Counted from the stretch's first letter, positions 1 to 7,459 are shown. The stretch: DNA of 10,321 nt from an uncultured Eubacteriales bacterium (GCA_902783795.1 CACZSO010000238.1:1-10321), one strand, 5' to 3'. Notes: generated from the sequence alone by a model not told the origin. Translations and numbers: made by a program.

Positions 1-1608
1 CGAGGCTTCCAGATATTTCTGCCAGGTATGGATCAGGTTCTTCTCTTCGGCTTTTCTTCTTTTTTCCAAAAGAGTAGCCGGGCGGAGCAAGCCGGAAAAC
101 TGGTCTGCCTCCTTAAAATCCGGGAGCATCCGATGCATGCCCGCATCCGTTTCGATAAGAGGCAGGGAGGAAGGAACATCGTCCGTTTTTTCCCGCGGCA
201 TGGGGCAGAAATCCCCATCTGCCAGAGAGAAAGGCATCTCAAAGAAAGAGGAGGATCCCACCGCATACAGCCGGTTCGGATCTGCTCTTCTGCATTTTTC
301 TATCAATGAACGGGCAAAGGTCCGGCCCGTTTCTGTAAAGGTCAGGTGGTCTCCAAAAGAGAGGAAACAGAAAGAGGGATGGTTCCCGTAGGTGCGGATA
401 ACAGAAAGGATCTCTGTCTCATAATAACGCCTGGCTTCCTCAGAAGCAAAGGCCTCACATTCCGCCTGGGAAAGCTCCACGAACAACAGCATCCCCAGTT
501 CATCGGCCGCCCGGAAAGCCCCTTCCGGCGGGCAATGGGACTGAAACCTTATGGTGTTGATCCCGTATTTCTTAAGGGTCAGAAACCTTTCTTGCCAGGT
601 CTCCTGATCCATGGGTTCATGGCCGGTCTCCGGGAAAGATAAGAACTCTGTCTCACCGCTGACAAAGATCCGCCGGCCATTCAAAAGAATGCGGCCGCCC
701 TGATCGACTGTCAGTTCTCTGAACCCTGTCAGGTCATGCTTTAAGTAACCGTCCAGAGAGAATTCGAACTCATACAGTTCTCCTTCTCCCTCGTCCCAGA
801 ACTTCACTTCCGGAGCCAGTTCCAGTCCTTCGAATAAGAACAGTTTTTTCCCTTCTTTCAGCTGTACCGTGGTTTTCACCGGCTCTTTCAGGGCTTCCGA
901 TGCAATGCCCAGCTCCGCTTCTTTTTCTCTGTCGGAGGATACTTCTACTTCAACCGCTGCGGTCCGGCCCACGCCTTTTACGATCCTGACCCGGCTGATA
1001 AAAGCCGGCTCTTCTTCCCTTAAACGGAAGATCCCCAGCACCCCATTCCAGTTAGTCTGGGTCTCCTGGGAAGCTGTATTAGAATTCAGGATCCCTTCCT
1101 GCGGCAGCCCCTCATAAGTATTCGAAAGGGACAATGTCATCATATGATCCCCATTAAGGCGTCCGGTGATTTCAAACAGATAGGGCGAGATCAGTGTAGC
1201 CGGCTGGAACGGCATTATTTCAACGTTATCTATAAACAGGCGGAGCATCCGCGCCCTTTCCGCTTCCAGAAACAGCCGTTTCCCCGGTGTCTCCTTAAAA
1301 GAAACCATACGGTTTGCACGAACCACTCCATCAAAACGATAGCTTCTCACATAACGGTCTGTGATCAGCTCTGTCTGTACATGCTCCGACTCCAGCTCCA
1401 GTTCCTCAAAGAAATCATCAGGCTCATCGAAGGGCTCCCCCGTCTCATCAGCCTGCAGATTCTCCTTCAGCTCCTCACCATTCTCCGCAAACCCAATACC
1501 ACTCTCATCCAGGGTACCAGGCAATTTCAGGTCATAAACTCTCCCGAACTCAGAAGAGAGCCCGTAAACACCGGATAATGAAATAGTCCGTTCATACGTC
1601 GAGAGCAT
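1..1608 (-). CDS. GH2-family glycoside hydrolase-like protein, C-terminus off the left edge
   Basis: The frame is open for 536 codons and runs off the left edge. I translated it throughout and found no stop. The N-terminal ~200 residues look like a GH2 sugar-binding jelly roll (LPGTLDESG near residue 30; later a TNWNGVLG block). A beta-sandwich region follows, then a TIM barrel starting near NGRR at 310-313, with GINTIRFQSHCPPEGAFRAA around 351-367. YGNHPSFCLFSFGDHL starts at residue 407; active relatives normally read GNE here, and this protein has G419-D420-H421, so the acid/base glutamate is absent. Relatives also usually have RFHS where this has RFQS (Q356). The nucleophile region lies outside the window. 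A Shine-Dalgarno-like AAGGCGG sits about 12 bases before the ATG. Family assignment is firm; the substrate is unknown (GH2 includes beta-galactosidases, beta-glucuronidases and others), and catalytic activity is doubtful. Expected to be cytoplasmic: no signal peptide is visible. Confidence 0.85.
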   Translation of the reverse strand, partial: MLSTYERTISLSGVYGLSSEFGRVYDLKLPGTLDESGIGFAENGEELKENLQADETGEPFDEPDDFFEELELESEHVQTELITDRYVRSYRFDGVVRANRMVSFKETPGKRLFLEAERARMLRLFIDNVEIMPFQPATLISPYLFEITGRLNGDHMMTLSLSNTYEGLPQEGILNSNTASQETQTNWNGVLGIFRLREEEPAFISRVRIVKGVGRTAAVEVEVSSDREKEAELGIASEALKEPVKTTVQLKEGKKLFLFEGLELAPEVKFWDEGEGELYEFEFSLDGYLKHDLTGFRELTVDQGGRILLNGRRIFVSGETEFLSFPETGHEPMDQETWQERFLTLKKYGINTIRFQSHCPPEGAFRAADELGMLLFVELSQAECEAFASEEARRYYETEILSVIRTYGNHPSFCFLSFGDHLTFTETGRTFARSLIEKCRRADPNRLYAVGSSSFFEMPFSLADGDFCPMPREKTDDVPSSLPLIETDAGMHRMLPDFKEADQFSGLLRPATLLEKRRKAEEKNLIHTWQKYLEAS

Positions 1609-1701
1609 AAAACCAGTTAACCGCCTTTTAAAAAGAAAGATTCTGCAGATCACTGAGGCCGGTTTCAGAAAAAGCCCGGATACCGGCAAATCCGCCCATA
1701 T

Positions 1702-1730
1702 ATTATACTATTCGACGATTCTTTTTGCAA
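1702..1730 (-). promoter_or_regulatory. Sigma-A promoter of the GH2 gene
   Basis: Read on the minus strand, TTGCAA (1725-1730) and a consensus TATAAT (1702-1707) are separated by exactly 17 bases. Transcription would begin near 1695, giving a leader of about 87 bases before the ATG at 1608. The -35 hexamer is a perfect palindrome and is also used by the opposing promoter. An in-frame stop just upstream (complement of 1708-1710) limits N-terminal extension of the GH2 gene. Confidence 0.75.
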
Positions 1731-1753
1731 GCCGAAGAGAAAAGTGATATAGT
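1725..1753 (+). promoter_or_regulatory. Sigma-A promoter of the structured RNA and probably trmD
   Basis: On the plus strand the same TTGCAA (1725-1730) is followed after 17 bases by TATAGT (1748-1753). The predicted start, about 1760, coincides with the first base-paired nucleotides of the structured RNA (1761 onward), which supports both calls. No other convincing promoter lies between here and trmD, so trmD may be read from this start. Confidence 0.65.
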
Positions 1754-1759
1754 AAAGTC

Positions 1760-2004
1760 AGCCGTTCTTGACCGTTTACCAGCCACACCTGCATATACGA
1801 TATCGTGCCAAGGGGAGCCTATAGTACTTCTCCGGGAGTGTGTCCGGTCTCGGTACTTAGTGAGGCGAACCCACAGGGTGAAGCCGAGCTTACGTACCGT
1901 TAGGGCACCGGACCCAAGCGGAAGCGCCTCCCGGAAAGTACTATAGGTCACCGCAGGCATTAGTGGTGAATGAAGGGTGTGGCTGGTAAATGGTCAAGTT
2001 TGGC
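1760..2004 (+). ncRNA. Large structured RNA (free-standing or trmD leader); class not identified, raiA-type possible
   Basis: Nested complementary segments imply a folded RNA of about 245 nt. The closing helix pairs 1767-1789 with 1976-1998 (23 pairs, one G-U), extended by 1761-1764 with 2001-2004 across a UU/UU internal loop. A second long helix pairs 1818-1829 with 1936-1947 (12 pairs) and continues as 1832-1838 with 1928-1934 (7 pairs). Inside lie 1842-1848 with 1907-1913 (7 pairs), 1849-1853 with 1884-1888, and a small hairpin 1869-1872/1876-1879. A side hairpin pairs 1948-1952 with 1965-1969. Possible alternative or pseudoknot pairings are 1851-1856 with 1894-1899 and 1862-1867 with 1925-1930. 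There is no U-rich terminator after 2004, so read-through into trmD is likely. I see no signatures of tmRNA, SRP RNA or RNase P. Size, shape and clostridial host would suit the raiA-motif RNA, but I could not match its consensus from memory. Confidence 0.75.
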
Positions 2005-2033
2005 GAAAAATAAAAAATGGGGTGGCTTTTCTT

Positions 2034-2756
2034 ATGCTGCGGATAGATATTGCGGCTTTGTTTCCGGAGATCTGTGATTTTGTGCTGCGTAAAAGCATGA
2101 CCGGACGGGCGCTTGAAAGAAATCTGACCGAACTTAATACCTGGCAGATCCGGGACTTTACCGAAAACCGGCAGAAGCAGACGGAGGACCTTCCCTACGG
2201 CGGCGGCCCCGGAAAATTAATGATGGCCCAGCCGGTCTGTGACTGTGCCAAAGCCATCATTGACGATGTGATCTCTTGCGGCCATCCTGCCCCGCGCATC
2301 CTTTTCTTAAGCGCTGCCGGCGAACCCTTTACCCAGAAAAAAGCCCGGGAACTGGCGGCAGAAGAAAGTCTGCTCTTCATCTGCGGTCATTACGAAGGGA
2401 TCGATGCCCGTGCCGCAGAACTCCTTCATGCCGAAGAGATCAGCATCGGCGACTATGTCATGACCGGAGGAGAATTAGCCGCCTGTGTCGTGGCAGACAG
2501 TGTGCTCCGCCTGCTGCCCGGCGTATTAAAAACACCAGAAAGCTACGAAGACGAAAGTTACTGGGAAGGCTTGCTGGAATATCCGCAATATACCCGCCCT
2601 CAGATCTATCAGGGTCTCCCTGTCCCGGATGTCCTGCTCTCGGGAGATCATGAAAAGATCCGGGCATGGAGAAAAGCGCAAAGTCTGGAAAAGACTAGGC
2701 TTAACCGCCCGGATCTGTATCATAAATATCTGGAAAAAGAACCGCCGGAAACCTGA
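2034..2756 (+). CDS. trmD: tRNA (guanine-37-N1)-methyltransferase TrmD
   Basis: 240 residues, normal for TrmD, the trefoil-knot SPOUT enzyme that methylates N1 of G37 in tRNAs using S-adenosylmethionine and so prevents +1 frameshifting. Visible motifs: IDIAALFPE at the N-terminus, PYGGGPG (54-60), CGHYEGID (117-124) and ISIGDYVMTGGELAA (136-150), which form the knot and cofactor pocket. R159 corresponds to E. coli R154, and GLLEYPQYTRP (179-189) and LLSGDH (201-206) follow. The residue aligned with E. coli D169 is Glu (E174). I chose the ATG at 2034 because it gives the standard N-terminus and has GGGGTGG eight bases upstream; the frame is open back to a GTG at 1977, but that lies in the RNA closing helix. 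The gene stands alone: the common partners rpsP, rimM and rplS are absent from this window, so it could be a relocated or second copy. Confidence 0.95.
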   Translation: MLRIDIAALFPEICDFVLRKSMTGRALERNLTELNTWQIRDFTENRQKQTEDLPYGGGPGKLMMAQPVCDCAKAIIDDVISCGHPAPRILFLSAAGEPFTQKKARELAAEESLLFICGHYEGIDARAAELLHAEEISIGDYVMTGGELAACVVADSVLRLLPGVLKTPESYEDESYWEGLLEYPQYTRPQIYQGLPVPDVLLSGDHEKIRAWRKAQSLEKTRLNRPDLYHKYLEKEPPET

Positions 2757-2780
2757 TGGCTCCGGCGGATATTTTATTTA
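2742..2780. terminator. Bidirectional intrinsic terminator between trmD and the ROK kinase
   Basis: CCGCCGGA (2742-2749) pairs with TCCGGCGG (2761-2768) around an 11-base loop that contains the trmD stop codon. On the plus strand it is followed by ATATTTTATTT; on the minus strand by TTCTTTTT. It can therefore end both trmD and the convergent polyphosphate operon. The kinase stop codon (2778-2780) lies just beyond the stem. Confidence 0.85.
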
Positions 2781-3740
2781 CTCCTGTCCTTTGATCAGTG
2801 CCAGATCACCATAGAGGATGGAATCATCGCCTAAGGAAGCGATCCGGATATCTACGGTATTCCTGATCTGCGGCATGCAGTAACGGTCTACTTCCTTCAG
2901 GATCCTCTTTAAGAAGGTCTCGCCCATGGCTTCGATCACACCGCCGCCGTAAAGGACCAGGTCCGGGCTGATGGTATTGATCAGGTTGCCGGTGGCTATG
3001 GCCAGATAATGGCAGGCGCGGTCTACGGCTTCCACAGCCACCGCGTCCTTCTCTTTCAGGGCTTTCTTCAGCTGTTTGCTGCGGAAAACACCTTCCTGCA
3101 CCGCATCGGCCATCATACTCTTACGGCCCCGGGAGACCTGCTGACGGATATAGGCGCTCATGCCCTGTTTGCTGGAAAAAGCTTCCAGGCAGCCACGCTG
3201 TCCGCAGTTGCACAGCGGTCCTTCCGGATCCAGGATCATGTGGCCATATTCCGCTGCCTTAAACTGGTTGCCGGTGAACAGAGTGTTGTTCAGGATCAGA
3301 CCACCGCCCATGCCGGTGCCTACAAAGAAGCCCACTACGTTCTTATAGCCGCGGGCAGCGCCATAAACATGCTCACCCAAAACACCCAGGTTCACATCGT
3401 TGCCCACAAAGAAAGGCACACCGAATTTCTTTTCCATGGAAGCGCGCATGTCGTAATTACGCCAGGGCAGGTTAGGCGTAAACAGCACCACGCCGGTTCC
3501 CTGGTCTATAACGCCGGGTGCACAGGAAGCGATGGCATTGATCTTTTTCTCATCGATCCCTGACTTCTTGATCATTTCTTCTACGACACTGACAATGACC
3601 TTTTCGACATCGGCCGAACTGTCGCCGCCATCCTTGGAGCGTTTTTTCAGGCGGTAGATGATCTCGTCATTTTCATTGAAAATAGCGCCTAAAACCTTTG
3701 TTCCGCCCACATCCAGACATATATTATAAGATTCTGACAT
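2778..3740 (-). CDS. ROK-family sugar kinase (glucokinase-like)
   Basis: 320 residues, typical of a ROK kinase, which phosphorylates a hexose such as glucose, N-acetylglucosamine or N-acetylmannosamine. DVGGTK (10-15) is the nucleotide-phosphate loop. GND (113-115) supplies the catalytic Asp D115. GTGMGGG (141-147) is the second phosphate-binding loop. EYGH (164-167) with CNCGQRGC (177-184) forms the ROK zinc site (H167, C177, C179, C184). There is no N-terminal helix-turn-helix, so it is an enzyme rather than a ROK repressor. The start has a strong AAAGGAG about six bases upstream. It begins 23 bases after the ppk stop on the same strand and is the last gene of the polyphosphate operon. ROK enzymes include polyphosphate-dependent glucokinases, so a polyphosphate donor is conceivable; the intact zinc motif resembles the ATP-dependent members more. 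Exact sugar unknown. Confidence 0.92.
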   Translation of the reverse strand: MSESYNICLDVGGTKVLGAIFNENDEIIYRLKKRSKDGGDSSADVEKVIVSVVEEMIKKSGIDEKKINAIASCAPGVIDQGTGVVLFTPNLPWRNYDMRASMEKKFGVPFFVGNDVNLGVLGEHVYGAARGYKNVVGFFVGTGMGGGLILNNTLFTGNQFKAAEYGHMILDPEGPLCNCGQRGCLEAFSSKQGMSAYIRQQVSRGRKSMMADAVQEGVFRSKQLKKALKEKDAVAVEAVDRACHYLAIATGNLINTISPDLVLYGGGVIEAMGETFLKRILKEVDRYCMPQIRNTVDIRIASLGDDSILYGDLALIKGQE

Positions 3741-3763
3741 GGTATTCTCCTTTCTCTTAAGGC

Positions 3764-5956
3764 TTATCTGATCAGCTTTCTAAGCCGGCTGACTACCCGG
3801 CTTAAAGGTGTTTTTGCAGTACGGGCCGCCTCAGATGCGGCTTTTTTCACAGGTGTCTGCCGGGCAGTTCTGGCCGCAGTCTTCTCCGGTGCCTGCTCTG
3901 TTTCCACCTTTTTCGTGCTGAAATAGCGGTACAGCACTTCCTGGCAAGAGGTGCCTTCCCGAGGCTCTTCCCGGATATAAGTACCGTCAGACAGCATGGT
4001 GCGGGATTTCTCAAAATCATTCCGGAAGGCATCCAGGATCACATCGATCTGCTCCCGGGTATCCGGCGTCGTCACTTCTATAAAAGCCTCCACACGCCGT
4101 TCCAGGTTGCGGTTTAAAAGGTCGCCGGAGCCAATGAACATCCGGGCTTCCTCTCCTTCGCCGAATTTATAGATCCGGGAGTGCTCCAGCCACCGGCCTA
4201 CCACACTCTTGATCACGATATTGTCTGTTTTTCCGGGGATCCCGGGCCGCAGGCAGCAGATCCCGCGGATGTACAGTTCCACCTGTACACCGGCCTGTGA
4301 GCATTCTATGAGCTTCTCCATGATATCCACATTATTCATGGAGTTCACCTTCATGATCACCCGGCCTTCCGGTCCTTTCGCGATCTCCTGGTCCATATAG
4401 GACAGCACCCGGCTCTTAAAGGATAAGGGAGCGATCCATAAAGTATGCACCTCCGGCGGGATCTCTCCATTCAGCAGTGCCGAGAACGCTGTCTCCGCAT
4501 CCTCGCCGGCCGCCTTATTCGATGTGATCAGGGACAGATCGGTATACTGTTCGCCGGTCACTTCATTATAGTTGCCGGTACCCACCTGGGTAATATAGGA
4601 CAGATTCCCGTTATGCTGCCTGGTGATAACGCAGAGTTTGCTGTGCACCTTATATTCCGGCAGGCCGTAAATGACCCGGCAGCCTGCATCTTCCAGCATT
4701 TCCGAATAGTCGATGTTTGACTGCTCGTCAAAACGCGCGCGAAGTTCCAGCAGACACAGCACATCTTTTCCTTTATCAGCGGCATAAGCTAAGGCTGCCG
4801 CTATCTTAGAACTGGCTGACATCCGGTATAAGGTGATCTTGATGGACAGCACTTCCGGATCATCCGCCGCTTCATAGATCAGGTCCACGAAGGGCATCAT
4901 GCTCTGGAATGGGAAACTTAACAACAGGTCATGATCCTCAATGTAACGGAAATATTCGCCTTTTTTCAGTCCTATCTCTCTGGCCGGCCGATGCTCTTCA
5001 TACTTGAAGTTCTTCGGTCCGCTGATGCAGGAACGGAAGGACAAGTCAAAAGGCATGGTCTGGGTGAAGAAGAACCGCTCCGGCACCCTCATTTTCCTCA
5101 TCAGAAAGGCCTTGCCCTGATCCGTCAGTTTCCCATGGATCTGCAGGCGCACCGGCATCTCCCTCTTCCGTTTGGAAAGCAAGGAAGACATCTTCTGACG
5201 GGAATCCTCATCATCGTCAAACTGAAGGTCAGATAAGAACACATCGGCATTCCGGGTCACTTCTACGATAGCTGACTGCAGGATATTTTCCTTTTTCAGC
5301 AGCATGGGCAGGAAATGACGCACCAGGTTCGCCGTCAGGACGATCTTCTGATATCCGTCGATCTCAAAATTCAAGTATGCCGGGATCCTGTCCAGGGGAA
5401 CGACAGCCAGCCGTTCTGTCTCATTCTTTCCTAAAAATGCGATGATATTTGACTCTCCGTTAAAGAAGAAGGGCAATGGATCATTCACCCCGATGATGCG
5501 GGGTGAAATCATTTCCTTGATGTCGCCGAAGAGTTTTTTGCTCATCAGCTCATCCACTTTGCTGATCTTCTTGAAGTCCAGGATATCAATCTTATTATTC
5601 TTCAGTTCTTCCTGAAGTTCTTTCCAGATGCTCTCCATGAGCACCCGCTGCTCCCTCACGATCCGCATGCATTCCTGGATCTCTGCCGTAGGAAGCATGC
5701 CGGACAGCCGGTCTTTCGCCTCAGGCTCCAATGCTTCCCGGTGGATCAGGATACCGATGCGCACCCGGAAGAATTCTTCCATATTAGACTGGTAGATCAT
5801 CAGGAATTTCAGCCTTTCCAGAAGCGGCACCGCAGGGTCTGCGGCTTCCAGAAGCACCCTCAGATTAAAGGCCAGCCAGCTTACCTCCCGGTTAATAAAA
5901 GTATTCTCAACGGGAGCCCCTTTTTCTTTACTGTTTTTCTTTTCTTTCGGTGACAT
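3764..5956 (-). CDS. ppk: Polyphosphate kinase 1 (PPK1)
   Basis: 730 residues. PPK1 reversibly transfers the terminal phosphate of ATP onto polyphosphate through phosphohistidine. The N-terminal domain shows FINREVSWLAFNLRVL (20-35) and PLLERLKFLMIYQSNMEEFF (44-63), the usual PPK1 signature with minor changes. The catalytic half has phospholipase D-like domains: ELRARFDEQSNI (404-415), KVHSKL with phospho-acceptor H438 (E. coli H435), IRGICCLRPGIPG (563-575) and GRWLEHSR with H592, matching the second essential His. Residues from about 685 to the end form an Ala/Lys/Arg-rich tail (PEKTAARTARQTPVKKAA) not part of the conserved core. The ATG at 5956 has AAGGA upstream. It starts 9 bases after the stop of the phosphotransferase gene and is followed after 23 bases by the ROK kinase: a tight operon. 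Confidence 0.97.
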   Translation of the reverse strand: MSPKEKKNSKEKGAPVENTFINREVSWLAFNLRVLLEAADPAVPLLERLKFLMIYQSNMEEFFRVRIGILIHREALEPEAKDRLSGMLPTAEIQECMRIVREQRVLMESIWKELQEELKNNKIDILDFKKISKVDELMSKKLFGDIKEMISPRIIGVNDPLPFFFNGESNIIAFLGKNETERLAVVPLDRIPAYLNFEIDGYQKIVLTANLVRHFLPMLLKKENILQSAIVEVTRNADVFLSDLQFDDDEDSRQKMSSLLSKRKREMPVRLQIHGKLTDQGKAFLMRKMRVPERFFFTQTMPFDLSFRSCISGPKNFKYEEHRPAREIGLKKGEYFRYIEDHDLLLSFPFQSMMPFVDLIYEAADDPEVLSIKITLYRMSASSKIAAALAYAADKGKDVLCLLELRARFDEQSNIDYSEMLEDAGCRVIYGLPEYKVHSKLCVITRQHNGNLSYITQVGTGNYNEVTGEQYTDLSLITSNKAAGEDAETAFSALLNGEIPPEVHTLWIAPLSFKSRVLSYMDQEIAKGPEGRVIMKVNSMNNVDIMEKLIECSQAGVQVELYIRGICCLRPGIPGKTDNIVIKSVVGRWLEHSRIYKFGEGEEARMFIGSGDLLNRNLERRVEAFIEVTTPDTREQIDVILDAFRNDFEKSRTMLSDGTYIREEPREGTSCQEVLYRYFSTKKVETEQAPEKTAARTARQTPVKKAASEAARTAKTPLSRVVSRLRKLIR
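3781..3804 (-). other. Inverted repeat at the 3' end of ppk
   Basis: TAAGCCGG (3781-3788) and CCGGCTTA (3797-3804) can form an 8-bp hairpin with an 8-base loop, inside the last codons of ppk and about 40 bases before the ROK kinase start. No U tract follows on the coding strand, so it is not a clear terminator. It might stabilise or process the message between the two genes, or be chance. Confidence 0.4.
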
Positions 5957-5965
5957 AGGCCGTCC

Positions 5966-7459
5966 TTATCCTAAATGTTCCTCGCACGCTTTTTCCAGGG
6001 CTTTGATGACGATCTTCAGCGTCCGGATGCGGGCGTATTTTTTATCGTTCGACTCGATGATATACCAGGGGGCATTTTCCGTTGATGTTTTCTCTATCAT
6101 TTCATCGATGGCTTCTTCGTACTGCGGCCATTTTTCACGGTTCCGCCAGTCCTCATCCGTCAGTTTCCACTGCTTCTCCGGTGTGTTCTGCCGGTCAGTG
6201 AACCGGGCCAGCTGGGTGTCTGAATCGATATGGATCCAGAATTTCAGTACCACGGCACCCCAGTCAGTGAGCTGGCGTTCAAACTCATTCATCTCATTAT
6301 AAGCCCGTTTCCAGTCATCCTCGGTACAGAAGCCTTCCAGCCGCTCCACCATGACCCGGCCATACCAGGTCCGGTCAAAGATGACGATGTGCCCGCTCCT
6401 CGGCAGCCGTGTCCAGAAGCGCCACAGGAACTGACGGTTCAGTTCCGGCGGGATGGGCGACGCGATGGGCATTACATCGAAGCCACGGGGATCCAGGGGC
6501 TTTGTGATCCTGCGGATATTGCCGCCTTTTCCGGCCGCATCCCAGCCCTCATAACATAAGATCACTGGGATCTTCTTCCGGTAGACGATGTCATGCAGTT
6601 CAGCCAGCCGTTTCTGGAGTTTCTTAAGCTCTGTCTTATATTCTTCTTCTGAAATGGTCGGTGAAAGATCCACTTCTCTGAGTTTCGGCATCTTGATCAG
6701 CGGGAACTCTTCCTTGAAAGGCTTACCCACATATCGGCCTTCTTCCAGGGCCTTCTCGACGCCCTTCAGCAGCAGTTTCAGCGTATCACGTACGGTTTTC
6801 CGTTTCTTAGTGCCGTCCATGACATGCCAGGGGATTTCCTTGCCTGTCTTCTCCATGAAGGATTCATATGTGGCGCGGAACAGATCATACTCATTATGCT
6901 GCCACATGTCTTCGTCAGAAACGCGCCATTCCGAAGAGTAATTCCCCCTCAGGCTGCTGATGCGCTTCCGCTGCTCTTTCTTTCCTATATCCAGGAAGAT
7001 CTTAAACACCAGATATCCGCCGTCCCTTAACTGACGTTCAAATTCATTCACCGAACGGATCCTGTCTTTATAGATCTCTTTTGTGATCTCACGGTGCAGA
7101 TATTTCCTCACCGCATCTTCCATCCAGCCGGAATCGAAGAACATGATCTTTCCGTTCTCCGGAATGGCGGAAGCATAGGGGTAAAGGAAGGGGTACCGGG
7201 CTTCTTTTTCCGGTGTGATGACCGGCGATGTTACGTTATAGAACCGGGGATCGATCTCGCTGATGAGTTCTTTGATCAAGGTCCCTTTTCCTGCCGCGGC
7301 CCAGCCTTCTACCAGTACGATGATGGGAAGTTTTGCATCACGGATCTCCTGCATATGGCTGATCAGCCTGGTGCGGAGTTCTTTTACTTCATTTTTCAGA
7401 GAATCTTTTGCCTCTTTTCTGGCTTCCTTCTCCTCACTCGTTTCTTTTTCTTTACTCAC
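5966..7459 (-). CDS. pap: Two-domain PPK2 protein, polyphosphate:AMP phosphotransferase
   Basis: 497 residues from a GTG start, the usual size of class II PPK2 enzymes, which use polyphosphate to convert AMP to ADP. Two PPK2 domains are fused. The N-terminal one has Walker A EGWAAAGKGT (51-60) but a degraded Walker B region (FFDSGWMEDAV, 107-117). The C-terminal one has intact EGWDAAGKGG (304-313) and IFDRTWYGRVMVER (360-373), plus EFERQL and an Arg-rich lid. As in characterised two-domain members, the C-terminal domain is probably the catalytic one. The frame is open 55 codons further upstream, but the GTG at 7459 has AGGAGG seven bases before it and gives a standard N-terminus; the extension reads as low-quality protein and contains the promoter leader. 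First gene of the operon, 9 bases ahead of ppk. Together with PPK1 it couples polyphosphate to adenylate charge. Confidence 0.95.
   Translation of the reverse strand: MSKEKETSEEKEARKEAKDSLKNEVKELRTRLISHMQEIRDAKLPIIVLVEGWAAAGKGTLIKELISEIDPRFYNVTSPVITPEKEARYPFLYPYASAIPENGKIMFFDSGWMEDAVRKYLHREITKEIYKDRIRSVNEFERQLRDGGYLVFKIFLDIGKKEQRKRISSLRGNYSSEWRVSDEDMWQHNEYDLFRATYESFMEKTGKEIPWHVMDGTKKRKTVRDTLKLLLKGVEKALEEGRYVGKPFKEEFPLIKMPKLREVDLSPTISEEEYKTELKKLQKRLAELHDIVYRKKIPVILCYEGWDAAGKGGNIRRITKPLDPRGFDVMPIASPIPPELNRQFLWRFWTRLPRSGHIVIFDRTWYGRVMVERLEGFCTEDDWKRAYNEMNEFERQLTDWGAVVLKFWIHIDSDTQLARFTDRQNTPEKQWKLTDEDWRNREKWPQYEEAIDEMIEKTSTENAPWYIIESNDKKYARIRTLKIVIKALEKACEEHLG

Noticed and set aside
1144..1578. 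144-codon plus-strand open frame
   Set aside because: Antisense to the GH2 sugar-binding domain; no recognisable protein features or ribosome binding site.
1703..1960. Open frames of 85 (minus) and 73 (plus) codons across the structured RNA
   Set aside because: They follow from the self-complementary sequence, lack ribosome binding sites and resemble no protein.
1760..2004. Group II intron fragment, tmRNA, SRP RNA or RNase P
   Set aside because: The GTGTGTCC start recalls a group II intron, but no domain V or reverse transcriptase is present and the size is too small. The conserved signatures of the other three RNAs are missing.
1977..2033. GTG start for trmD 19 codons upstream
   Set aside because: It lies inside the 3' strand of the RNA closing helix and would add residues absent from TrmD proteins.
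3009..3563. 184-codon plus-strand open frame
   Set aside because: Shadow of the ROK kinase, whose DVGGTK-type and zinc motifs lie on the minus strand.
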